Positions 1 through 6,900 of a stretch of 64,000 nucleotides of DNA are shown piece after piece (position 1 is the stretch's first letter; each line of letters starts with the position of its first letter). A model generated the notes under the pieces. That model saw nothing but the letters and a program-made list of their open reading frames with translations. It was not told the DNA's origin and did not search any database. The stretch comes from Erythrobacter rubeus (GTDB lineage Bacteria; Pseudomonadota; Alphaproteobacteria; Sphingomonadales; Sphingomonadaceae). The stretch is from positions 2,149,360-2,213,359 of the forward strand of contig NZ_JACXLC010000001.1 of the NCBI RefSeq assembly GCF_014705715.1, written 5' to 3'. The position numbers were made by a program, and so were the translations under genes.

Positions 1-1
1 C

Positions 2-3000
2 GGCCGAAACAACACCGATGGTGAAACGGCTTCTCCTGGTTGGACGCTTGAAATTGAGCGGTTCAATCTGGTGTCATCGAGCGCCGGTTCGGGCTGGATC
101 TATTCGATTGTCGCAGGCGCATCGCCGCCGACCAATTTCGACTTCACGATCCCGGCCGGGGCGGCTTCCTATAGTGTCATCGTCCATCACTTCCGAGGGG
201 CGGACAGCGTTGTTGCCGAAGCGACCGACAATCAGAGTCTCGATGCTCCGGTCGATAGTCCTGCCGTCGATGCTGGATCATCGCAGGATTTGTTCGTCTT
301 CACCGGCATGTTCGGCGCTACTGGACTTCCCCCCTCGAGCTCAATACCTACGGGGTACGCGGACCCTTATAGCGCGGACAACAATGGCGCTGGCCCAGAC
401 TATACCAATAACGCAGGGGGAACTCAGCTAAGCGTCAATCGCACCGTCACGGCGCAAGTCGAGGATCCGCCGAACTGGTCGCAAGGCGCGTCGCGCAAAA
501 ACCTCTACACCTTCGCGGTGTGGGACAGCGGCGGTGGAGGCGGCGGACCGGACCCAGACCCGGACCTAACCGATGCGATCCAGATTGAGACATTCGACGT
601 CGATGCCTCGGCGGGAGGTCAGACGCACACGCTCACGAATGATGTCGGCGACCTTGCCAACGCGTTCGTCCGCAAGATCACCGCGACCGACAAGGCGACG
701 GGCCGGGTCGGAAATACCAGCAATAACGCGCCGCGGGATGCGCATTGCGGGATACAGCTGACCGGCACCGATACGCTCACGTTCCGTAAGCAAGGCACGG
801 TTGCAACAAAACAGGTCGGCGAGGTCTGGCGCTATTCCGGCGCGGCGGGCGGGCCGAACGAATTCATCGTGCGCGGCCATCTGGCAGTCACGCTCACTGG
901 CACCAGCGCAAGCGTCGCGGTTCCGGGCCTTGTGGATCGCAGCAAGGCGGTTCCGTTCCTGACAGGGCTTAGCACGGGAGTCACAAGCACCAGCGATTAC
1001 GAAGTTACGACCGTTGCCTGCCATATCGATAGCGGCGGCAATTTGGTCGTCTCGCGCGGGAGATCGGGCAGCGAAACGATCACGGTCTACGTCGATGTGG
1101 TGGAGTTCACCGGCTCGAATTGGACCATCGGCTATGCCCGCTCGGCAAGCCATGACAGCTCAATCGAAACGTGCGATCTGCGCAGCGACAGCACGGGTGC
1201 CGGCGGATCGCCGGTCGATATAAGCAATTGGGCGAATGCCACGATCATTGAAGCGTCGATGGAAGGCGATGCAGGCGGTGAAACAGGGCTCGCCGATGTG
1301 CTGGCGTTCGTACAGCCTGGCGCGAATACAACGTCGATCACGTTCTCGGTGACCGAGGGCGATGGGAATGCGCGCAACGATGGCACCGGTTATGCTTATG
1401 TGCTTGGCAACTCAGAGATGGGCGTCACGCGAACGCTCGACACGAATTTCGCCGAAACGAACGGCACATACGGCACCACGAGTTTCCCAGCTGGTGCGCC
1501 TACGGATCGAGATCTCGACAAGCTTGCGCTCGAATGGTTCGCCACAACCAGCGGGACCGGCACTGCTCACGCAAGGGGCCGTCTGACCGGGCGCATCACC
1601 GATGCCGCCGGCACGATCCAGCACTGGGTTCACCGATCCGGCAACAATGTCCGGCTCAGCCGCGGCGTCATCGATCTGTCAGCGCTCAATCCCGGTAGCG
1701 CTGGGGCAGGATCAGAGACGCTCACTCCCGAAAGTGCGGCGCATGGGCATAGCGCTGCTGAACCAACCCTGCAGCCCGCCTCATCGCTCTCGCCATCATC
1801 CTCAGCGCACGCGCAGGCCGCTGGCCAAGCTGGATTGTCGGTGTCTGTGTCTTTGGCTCCGTCAGACGCCTCACATGGCCATGCTGCAGATGATGCTGCC
1901 ATAGATGCGCAATCGTCCCTGTTGCCGGATAGCGCAGGACATGTTCAAGTCGTTCAGCAGGCGTCGCTCAATGCTGCCGCTGCGCTGTCGGTGATTCCGG
2001 TCTCCCATGCGCATTCAGCTGATCAGACATCGCTTGGCGTCGCCGGCAGCCTCGCGATCGAGGACGGCGATCACGCTCACGAAGTCATTTCAACTGCGCT
2101 GGCGGCGGAATCGGTCTTGCTGCCGGGGAGAACGCTTCATTCTCATGAAGCCGACCCGATCAGTCTTGCCTCGCAATCAGCGCTTGCACCCGACACCTCA
2201 TCGCACGAGCATGCGGCCGCCGCATCGACGCTGACCGTTCAAGGGTCGATCTCGCCGAGCTCGTCGCAACACGATCACCCGATAGGCTCGCCGGAGCTCC
2301 ATCCGGCGTCTTTGATCGCGCCGGCGGGTGCAAGCCACGCGCAAGCGACCGCACAAGCGGCGTTGGCGCCTGCGTCTGCCTTGTCGCCAGCAGACGTCGA
2401 TCACGGTCACAGCGCCGATGTGACACTGCTCGGTGTTGCAGGTACGCTAAGCATTTCGCCGGGCAGGCACATTCATCTGGCATCCGAGTTGGTGCTAGGC
2501 GCATCAAATTCGATAGCCCCTGAGGCGGTGGCATCCTCGCACACCTCAGGCGTGCCAGCGCTGCAGAGTAGTTCAGCCCTCTCGTCGCAGAGCGTGCTGA
2601 GTAACCATAGTGCCGATCAATCATCGCTGTCCGTTGGCGGAAGTCTTGCGCCAGCTGCGATCTCCCACGATCAAGTCGCGAGCGCACCTGTCCTGAGCGC
2701 ACTCGCCAGTCTCGCGGTGAATGACACCGCTCATTCGCACACGTTAGATAATGCCAGCGTTGCGCCCCTATTCAATCTTTCGCCAACGTCCGTGTTGCAT
2801 GGCGCCAGCTCTTCGCAGTGCGCGCTCAACGCGAGCTCTGCGTTGTCGCCAAGCGGTCTGGCGCATGTCCACGCCTTAGCGGCAAGCGCACTTGTCTCGC
2901 GCTCATCGCTGGCGCCGACCGATGCCTACAGTGCCCATTTTGCTAGTTCGCCAATCGTCAAGCCGCCAGACGCGCTCGATCCGATCCTATTCTTCGAAGT

Positions 3001-3157
3001 GCAGCCCGAAAACCGCTTTTTCAATATCATCGCTCAACAGCGCGAGTTTGTTGTTGGGTCGGATTTGAGCATCTTCGGCGTGACCGCGGAAGAGGGTTTC
3101 TTCAATGTCGGCGACGAATTGCGAGAGTTCACAATTGAAAAAAGGAATTCCGGATGA
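2..3157 (+). CDS. phage virion (tail/fibre-region) protein with 22-aa repeats, 5' partial
   Basis: The reading frame is open to the left edge of the window, so the true start is missing; the first internal GTG is at 71 but coding sense continues upstream of it. The visible N-terminal part (to about 1710) is beta-rich, Gly/Thr/Asp-rich, with a PDPDPD linker near 550, as in phage tail and fibre-associated proteins. Residues encoded at 1715-2968 are 19 tandem 22-residue units. The C-terminal 65 residues (motifs ENRFFNI, REFVVG, EEGFFNV, LREFTIE) resemble the short FF/REF segments often seen just before a fibre-tail adaptor gene in prophages. The stop overlaps the next start (ATGA at 3154), so the two are translationally coupled. 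Codon use looks host-like. The exact virion role is not known. Confidence 0.7.
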   Translation, partial: GRNNTDGETASPGWTLEIERFNLVSSSAGSGWIYSIVAGASPPTNFDFTIPAGAASYSVIVHHFRGADSVVAEATDNQSLDAPVDSPAVDAGSSQDLFVFTGMFGATGLPPSSSIPTGYADPYSADNNGAGPDYTNNAGGTQLSVNRTVTAQVEDPPNWSQGASRKNLYTFAVWDSGGGGGGPDPDPDLTDAIQIETFDVDASAGGQTHTLTNDVGDLANAFVRKITATDKATGRVGNTSNNAPRDAHCGIQLTGTDTLTFRKQGTVATKQVGEVWRYSGAAGGPNEFIVRGHLAVTLTGTSASVAVPGLVDRSKAVPFLTGLSTGVTSTSDYEVTTVACHIDSGGNLVVSRGRSGSETITVYVDVVEFTGSNWTIGYARSASHDSSIETCDLRSDSTGAGGSPVDISNWANATIIEASMEGDAGGETGLADVLAFVQPGANTTSITFSVTEGDGNARNDGTGYAYVLGNSEMGVTRTLDTNFAETNGTYGTTSFPAGAPTDRDLDKLALEWFATTSGTGTAHARGRLTGRITDAAGTIQHWVHRSGNNVRLSRGVIDLSALNPGSAGAGSETLTPESAAHGHSAAEPTLQPASSLSPSSSAHAQAAGQAGLSVSVSLAPSDASHGHAADDAAIDAQSSLLPDSAGHVQVVQQASLNAAAALSVIPVSHAHSADQTSLGVAGSLAIEDGDHAHEVISTALAAESVLLPGRTLHSHEADPISLASQSALAPDTSSHEHAAAASTLTVQGSISPSSSQHDHPIGSPELHPASLIAPAGASHAQATAQAALAPASALSPADVDHGHSADVTLLGVAGTLSISPGRHIHLASELVLGASNSIAPEAVASSHTSGVPALQSSSALSSQSVLSNHSADQSSLSVGGSLAPAAISHDQVASAPVLSALASLAVNDTAHSHTLDNASVAPLFNLSPTSVLHGASSSQCALNASSALSPSGLAHVHALAASALVSRSSLAPTDAYSAHFASSPIVKPPDALDPILFFEVQPENRFFNIIAQQREFVVGSDLSIFGVTAEEGFFNVGDELREFTIEKRNSG
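1715..2968 (+). repeat. 19 x 22-residue (66-bp) degenerate tandem repeat inside the virion gene
   Basis: The translated product divides without gaps into 19 units of exactly 22 residues. The consensus is roughly x-S-L-S/A-P-x4-H-x-H-x-A-x5-L-x3; the HxH (or HxQ) pair at unit positions 10 and 12 is kept in most units (for example HGH, HAQ, HAH, HSH, HEH, HDH, HIH, HVH). Units 13, 14, 17 and 19 lose one histidine. The DNA copies are too diverged to be recent duplications, so the protein pattern is under selection. Regular HxH repeats in phage fibres are compatible with metal-stabilised beta-helical shafts, which is an inference here. Confidence 0.85.
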
Positions 3158-3438
3158 GCACAAGTTTTACCGCGCCGATCAAGGATCCGGCGTCGATCCT
3201 CGATCATGCGATGAGCTGGACCGCTTGGCTAGGTGATGATTTGTCAATCGCCAGCCATCAAGTGCTCGCCGACAGCAACGCGCTGATTATCTCTCAGAGC
3301 CAAGTACAGGGTGGCGAAGTCAGTTGGCGGGTCGCCGGCGGTGAACTCGGTCGGGATCACACGGTCACCGTGGAGATTACGACGGATAACGGGCAAGTCG
3401 ACCAGCGATCGGTGACATATCCAATCCGGCAGCGCTGA
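3154..3438 (+). CDS. phage fibre-tail adaptor-like protein
   Basis: A 94-residue protein starting with ATG that overlaps the stop of the upstream virion gene by 4 bp. The N-terminus (KDPASILDHAMSWTAWLGDD) matches the style of small prophage proteins annotated as fibre-tail adaptor: a Pro-Ile-Lys-Asp-Pro opening, then D-x-x-x-x-W-x-x-W-L, followed by an Ig-like beta-sandwich half containing a V-S-W-R stretch and an alternating HTVTVEITT strand. It probably joins the repeat protein to the virion. Its last 62 bp overlap the 3' end of the convergent gene at 3377-3775, a compact arrangement typical of phage. Assignment rests on remembered family style and position. Confidence 0.6.
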   Translation: MSTSFTAPIKDPASILDHAMSWTAWLGDDLSIASHQVLADSNALIISQSQVQGGEVSWRVAGGELGRDHTVTVEITTDNGQVDQRSVTYPIRQR

Positions 3439-3775
3439 CCTCTTGTGATCGAGAAGTAGGAGTATCTGCGCCGCTCCAGGGCAACCTTTTCCAGTCCGTG
3501 CAGAACAGTTGCTCGGTCGCCTGCCTCAATCCCATCCATCGGTCCGCCTCGTCCGGCAACAGCTCCGGGAACTCGGCGACACATTCGAACGCGAGGCGCA
3601 GGGCTTCATACTCGGTGTGCGGCGCGTACTTGAGCAGCTCCATCACTGCTGCCCGAAAATTCAGCCAATAGCCGTGTTGTTCGCGCTTGAACCCCGGCAA
3701 GTCAGAGATTCGTGAAAGCTCGAATTTGAGCGCTCGCAGGCGTTTGTCGTCATCGTAGATCGGCGAAGTGAGCAC
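3377..3775 (-). CDS. hypothetical prophage protein
   Basis: A 132-residue, mostly helical, acidic protein that I do not recognise. It starts with GTG at 3775, preceded at a good distance by a GAGGGG ribosome-binding site, which supports it as a real gene. It lies 39 bp downstream of the leftward nuclease-like gene and is probably co-transcribed with it. Its C-terminal 20 residues are encoded antisense to the end of the adaptor-like gene; this tail (after about residue 111) looks less protein-like than the rest, so the overlap may reflect loss of an earlier stop. No signal peptide or membrane segment is visible. Confidence 0.5.
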   Translation of the reverse strand: MLTSPIYDDDKRLRALKFELSRISDLPGFKREQHGYWLNFRAAVMELLKYAPHTEYEALRLAFECVAEFPELLPDEADRWMGLRQATEQLFCTDWKRLPWSGADTPTSRSQEVSAAGLDMSPIAGRLARYPS

Positions 3776-3814
3776 CTACACCCCTCAAAGATATTGCCGA
3801 CGCGATTCGACGGC

Positions 3815-4159
3815 TTACCCGCACCATCCTCGCCGATCGCCCCATTGCCGGGCAAGTCCTTCGGCGATCAATACATCCGAAATGGTGCCAATTCTCGCAA
3901 GCGTCCGGCCGTAACGGTCGGTTCCGACACGCTCGAGACGCATTCCCCTCTCGTTTATAAGCACGACCAAGCGTTCGCGCGCTGCGCGGGCAACCCGCCT
4001 TTCGCGCTCGCACCGCCCGTTCAATTCGGGTGTGTCGATGTCGGCAATGCGAATCTTCTCCCCCTCGAGCCAGAATGTGTCGCCGTCGTGGACGCACGTG
4101 AAGCGCTCGCTGGGCGGCGCTGGGCATAGGGCAATGGCAAGGGCTGAGATGATGGTCAT
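3815..4159 (-). CDS. thermonuclease (SNase-like) family protein
   Basis: A product of about 114 residues with a short hydrophobic N-terminus (MTIISALAIALCPA) that could export it, followed by the signature of the staphylococcal nuclease fold: VHDGDTFWLEG near residue 24, IRIADIDTPELNG with the Asp-Thr-Pro of the Ca-binding site, DRYGRTLARI with the catalytic-type Arg, and VLIAEGLAR. Family members cut DNA and RNA with Ca2+. I chose the ATG at 4159; an upstream in-frame TTG at 4234 would add 25 residues of poor quality. Such small nucleases are common cargo at prophage ends. It reads leftward into the 3377-3775 gene. Confidence 0.75.
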   Translation of the reverse strand: MTIISALAIALCPAPPSERFTCVHDGDTFWLEGEKIRIADIDTPELNGRCERERRVARAARERLVVLINERGMRLERVGTDRYGRTLARIGTISDVLIAEGLARQWGDRRGWCG

Positions 4160-4268
4160 GGCGCGAAGATAGCAATTATAGGCCGAAGAGCCTCCATCGG
4201 AAAGAACCACTCTGGCAACAAGGTGCTCGTACAATCTCCGTACACGCCGCTGATCACTCCTGCATTTT

Positions 4269-4295
4269 TCGGCGATAAATCAGATGCATCGCCGA
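4269..4295. repeat. inverted repeat beside the attachment site
   Basis: TCGGCGAT at 4269-4276 and ATCGCCGA at 4288-4295 form a perfect 8-bp inverted repeat around an 11-nt loop, with T-rich sequence on both flanks. It lies on the phage side, 10 bp left of the tRNA fragment. It could be a terminator, or a recombinase or excisionase site; the sequence does not decide between these. The remaining stretches 4160-4268 and 4355-4480 hold nothing I can recognise. Confidence 0.45.
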
Positions 4296-4304
4296 TTTCG
4301 TCAG

Positions 4305-4354
4305 CACCCTTCACACGGGTGGGGTCGCAAGTTCAATCCTTGCCGCGCCCACCA
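4305..4354 (+). other. 3' half of tRNA-Val(CAC): prophage attachment site
   Basis: The anticodon arm CACCC-TTCACAC-GGGTG (4305-4321, anticodon CAC at 4312-4314), a 5-nt variable loop, the T arm GCAAG-TTCAATC-CTTGC (4327-4343), the acceptor 3' strand CGCGCCC, discriminator A and encoded CCA (to 4354) are all present. The D arm and the acceptor 5' strand (expected GGGCGCG) are absent; upstream sequence is unrelated. It cannot fold as a tRNA, so this is a displaced 3' fragment, the attL/attR of a phage integrated in tRNA-Val. Confidence 0.85.
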
Positions 4355-4480
4355 TAATTTCACTGAGCTTCTCGGACTGCGCACATCGTATCGGCGCTGC
4401 AAGCGAATCGCTTGATCCCGGCCATTACTTGGAGGTCACGAGACGACGCATGGAGATCGACCAATCTTCGGGTTCGTCGG

Positions 4481-4903
4481 CTATCGCACCACGATAACAT
4501 CGCACGGCGCATCCCGAACGATTGCATGTGTGTTTGTACCAAGCAGGAGACGCCCCAGATCGAGCTTATGCGCGGTCACGCAGATCGTTTCCACTTCGAG
4601 CGCCTCCGCGAGCTTCACCACTTCGCGCGCGATCGATCCATATGGGGCGTGGACGCCTGCCAATGACACGGAGAGGCCATAACGCTCGGCAAAATCCGTG
4701 AGCCACTTTTCAGCGCTGCTTTGCTCGTTTGCCTCCCAGTTCTTCGGCAGTTCGGCCAGATAGGAACGAGGGAGCGGTGTGCGAACATGGACGAGGTGGA
4801 TCGCGACTTCAGGTCCAGCGATAAGGGCCCGGCACCGCCCTCCCATAAGCTTCGATCCGGCTTCGTCCTCCCGATCAAGCGCGATTAAGGCAGAACGGTA
4901 CAT
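4481..4903 (-). CDS. universal stress protein, UspA family
   Basis: A 140-residue single-domain Usp protein. It opens with a YRSALIALDRED strand-loop and closes with the ATP-type phosphate loop pattern G-x2-L-L-G-T-N-T-H-A-I-V-R and the terminal CDVIVVR strand of the family; the loop is TNTH rather than the usual GSVS, so nucleotide binding is uncertain. I place the start at ATG 4903, which has AGGGAG 8 bp upstream, rather than at the earlier TTG. The gene begins 15 bp after the stop of the Kef-type antiporter and is surely in the same operon; Usp domains commonly sit next to cation/proton antiporters and are thought to regulate them. Confidence 0.85.
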   Translation of the reverse strand: MYRSALIALDREDEAGSKLMGGRCRALIAGPEVAIHLVHVRTPLPRSYLAELPKNWEANEQSSAEKWLTDFAERYGLSVSLAGVHAPYGSIAREVVKLAEALEVETICVTAHKLDLGRLLLGTNTHAIVRDAPCDVIVVR

Positions 4904-4917
4904 CTCTGTTTTCTCCC

Positions 4918-6639
4918 TCAACTTTCCTTCAGCGGTCGCTCCATCTCAACAGCCCGATTGGCGATGTCGCCGTCGATCCCGAATTCCATCAATAGCATTT
5001 CAGCCAGCCGGAGGCTCCCCTCAATCGTCTCCGGAACTGCCACATTGGCCCCGTCATCCAGCAACTTGTCCGCGTGGCTGGCATCGCGTGCGCGGGCGAG
5101 GATCGGCAGCCGCGGGGCGAGCCGATTGATTTCATGGGTCAGCGCTTCGGTTGCGTCCTTGTCGCCGATGGTAACCACGACCGCCGCGGCCTTGTCGAGC
5201 CCCGCTTCCCGCAGGACCTCCAGCCGCGACGCGTCGCCCATACGGACCGGGCGGCCATCACTGGCAGCCTTGCGCGCAAGTTCAGGATCACTATCTATCG
5301 CGACGTAGCGGATATCCTGCCGGTCGAGCACGCCTGCGATTGTGGCGCCAACCCGTCCATAGCCAGCGAGGATCACATGACCGCCCATCTCGGTTGCCCA
5401 CGAAGTCTCTTCAAAGCCAGCGTCTTCGCCATCGTGCTCGAGCGCGGAACCTACGCGCCGAGCCAACCAATCCAGCCCAGGCGTTGCCAGCATGGTCAAT
5501 CCCACGACAATCAACATGAACTGTCCGGTTTCCGAAGGGAATAGCCCCACCGTGACCGAGAGCCCGATCACGAGGAACCCGAACTCACCCGCCTGCCCCA
5601 GCATGATTGCGACTTCGGCGGCGCGATGCCTTGGCAACCGCCAGGCGAGACAGAGGGCAAAATTGATCGCGACCTTGAGCAGAACCAGGCTGATCGCAGA
5701 AGCGATGATCAGGATCGGGCTGTCGATCACCATCCGCCAGTCGATGCCCATCCCGACCGAAAGGAAGAACAGCCCGAGCATTAAGCCCTTGAACGGCTCG
5801 ATATCGATTTTCACCTGGTGGCGAAATTCGGTTTCCGCGATCAGCAATCCGGCCAGAAACGCGCCAAGCGCCATCGAGAGCCCGGCGAAGCCGGTGATCG
5901 CAGCGGTGCCGACAGCGATGAGCAGGATTATCCCTACGAAAGCCTCTCGGCTGTCTGCGCCGGCGACCAGCTGAAGCAGCGGCCTTAAGAGCAACCTGCC
6001 TGCCGCGTAGATGAGCGCAATGACCAGCAATGCCTCTCCCACGGCAAGGCCGAAGCCCAATGCCACATTTCCGACCGCCATCGTGCCCAGCACGCTTACC
6101 GCGAAGAGGATCGGCACCACCGCAAGATCCTGCATCAGCAGGATCGAAAATGTCGCGCGGCCGCTCGGCGTTCCCAATCGTCCCCCTTCGATCAGCAACT
6201 GGGTGACTATCGCAGTCGATGATAGCGCCAGACACGCACCCAGGATGATCGCCGTTGCAGTGGCATTGCCCCACATCACAGCGACTGCGGCAATGACCGC
6301 GCCCGTGACGAGGATTTGCGCGCTACCAAGCCCGAAAACGAGCCTGCGCATCGCCCAGAGTCGCTCGAACGAAAGCTCAAGTCCGATCACGAACAGAAGG
6401 AAGATCACACCGAGTTCCGCAAGGACGGTAACGCCCTCAACATCTGTGATGACGAGATAGGAAACGGGTTCGTAAATGTCGGCCAGCAGTCCCAGGCCGA
6501 AGGGGCCGATAATGCTGCCGACAATGAAATACCCGATAACGGGGCTGATAAAACGCTGCAGCAAAGGAACCGCAACGCCCGCTGCCAGCAGGAACACCAA
6601 TACCTCGCGCAGAAAGGGGATATGGACGTGCGATTCCAT
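4918..6639 (-). CDS. Kef-type cation/proton antiporter with TrkA-N domain (CPA2 family)
   Basis: About 573 residues. An N-terminal CPA2 membrane domain of 12-13 helices (motifs VIGYFIVGSIIGPFGLG, LFVIGLELSFERLW, LALSSTAIV, the family Q-D motif LLMQDLAVVP, GAFLAGLLIAETEF) is followed by a cytoplasmic RCK/TrkA-N nucleotide-binding domain beginning near residue 420 with the Rossmann motif AGYGRVG. Such proteins exchange K+ or Na+ for H+ across the inner membrane, and the RCK domain gates them. I use ATG 6639, just before the first helix; an ATG at 6687 would add 16 residues. Neither start has a strong ribosome-binding site. It is followed directly by a Usp gene. Confidence 0.85.
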   Translation of the reverse strand: MESHVHIPFLREVLVFLLAAGVAVPLLQRFISPVIGYFIVGSIIGPFGLGLLADIYEPVSYLVITDVEGVTVLAELGVIFLLFVIGLELSFERLWAMRRLVFGLGSAQILVTGAVIAAVAVMWGNATATAIILGACLALSSTAIVTQLLIEGGRLGTPSGRATFSILLMQDLAVVPILFAVSVLGTMAVGNVALGFGLAVGEALLVIALIYAAGRLLLRPLLQLVAGADSREAFVGIILLIAVGTAAITGFAGLSMALGAFLAGLLIAETEFRHQVKIDIEPFKGLMLGLFFLSVGMGIDWRMVIDSPILIIASAISLVLLKVAINFALCLAWRLPRHRAAEVAIMLGQAGEFGFLVIGLSVTVGLFPSETGQFMLIVVGLTMLATPGLDWLARRVGSALEHDGEDAGFEETSWATEMGGHVILAGYGRVGATIAGVLDRQDIRYVAIDSDPELARKAASDGRPVRMGDASRLEVLREAGLDKAAAVVVTIGDKDATEALTHEINRLAPRLPILARARDASHADKLLDDGANVAVPETIEGSLRLAEMLLMEFGIDGDIANRAVEMERPLKES

Positions 6640-6900
6640 ATACGCTTGTTCGGTGATAGCTCTACAACTTGCAAGCGGACTTACCATTACTGAAGCAAGA
6701 CAGATGTCCCGAGCCGCAGCTTTCGAAAAGCAGGAGCTGTGTCGGTAGACTTGGCGCGGTAGAGGGGCAGCCTTTACCGCAATCGTCCGGACGGATCGTC
6801 ATGTCGTGCTACGACCAGAACAGTCTCGCATCGGCGGCGAAACCTTACAATCGCTTGAGGTTCGGTGAGGGTAAAAAGACCGGCGAGGGGGAAGCGTATC

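Larger units (their letters stand above)
1..4354. mobile_element. right-hand end of a prophage
   Basis: This segment carries a virion-type repeat gene, a fibre-adaptor-like gene and a thermonuclease-like gene, and stops exactly at a truncated 3' half of tRNA-Val(CAC). A tRNA 3' end without its 5' half is the classical scar left when a tyrosine-recombinase phage integrates into a tRNA gene: the intact tRNA is rebuilt at the far end of the element and the displaced 3' piece remains here. Genes to the right (universal stress protein, Kef antiporter) are ordinary chromosomal genes. The rest of the prophage, including any integrase and the rebuilt tRNA, would lie to the left, outside the window. 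The attachment scar and virion-type genes are seen; prophage identity is inferred. Confidence 0.75.

Noticed and set aside
566..1153. A leftward ORF of 195 codons
   Set aside because: It is a shadow of the virion gene: Arg/Ala-rich, no ribosome-binding site and no family features.
1715..2968. A CRISPR array
   Set aside because: The 66-bp period is a coding repeat with diverged DNA; there are no identical repeats and no spacers.
4305..4354. A functional tRNA-Val gene
   Set aside because: The sequence upstream of the anticodon arm has no D arm and no 5' acceptor strand matching CGCGCCC, so it cannot fold as tRNA.
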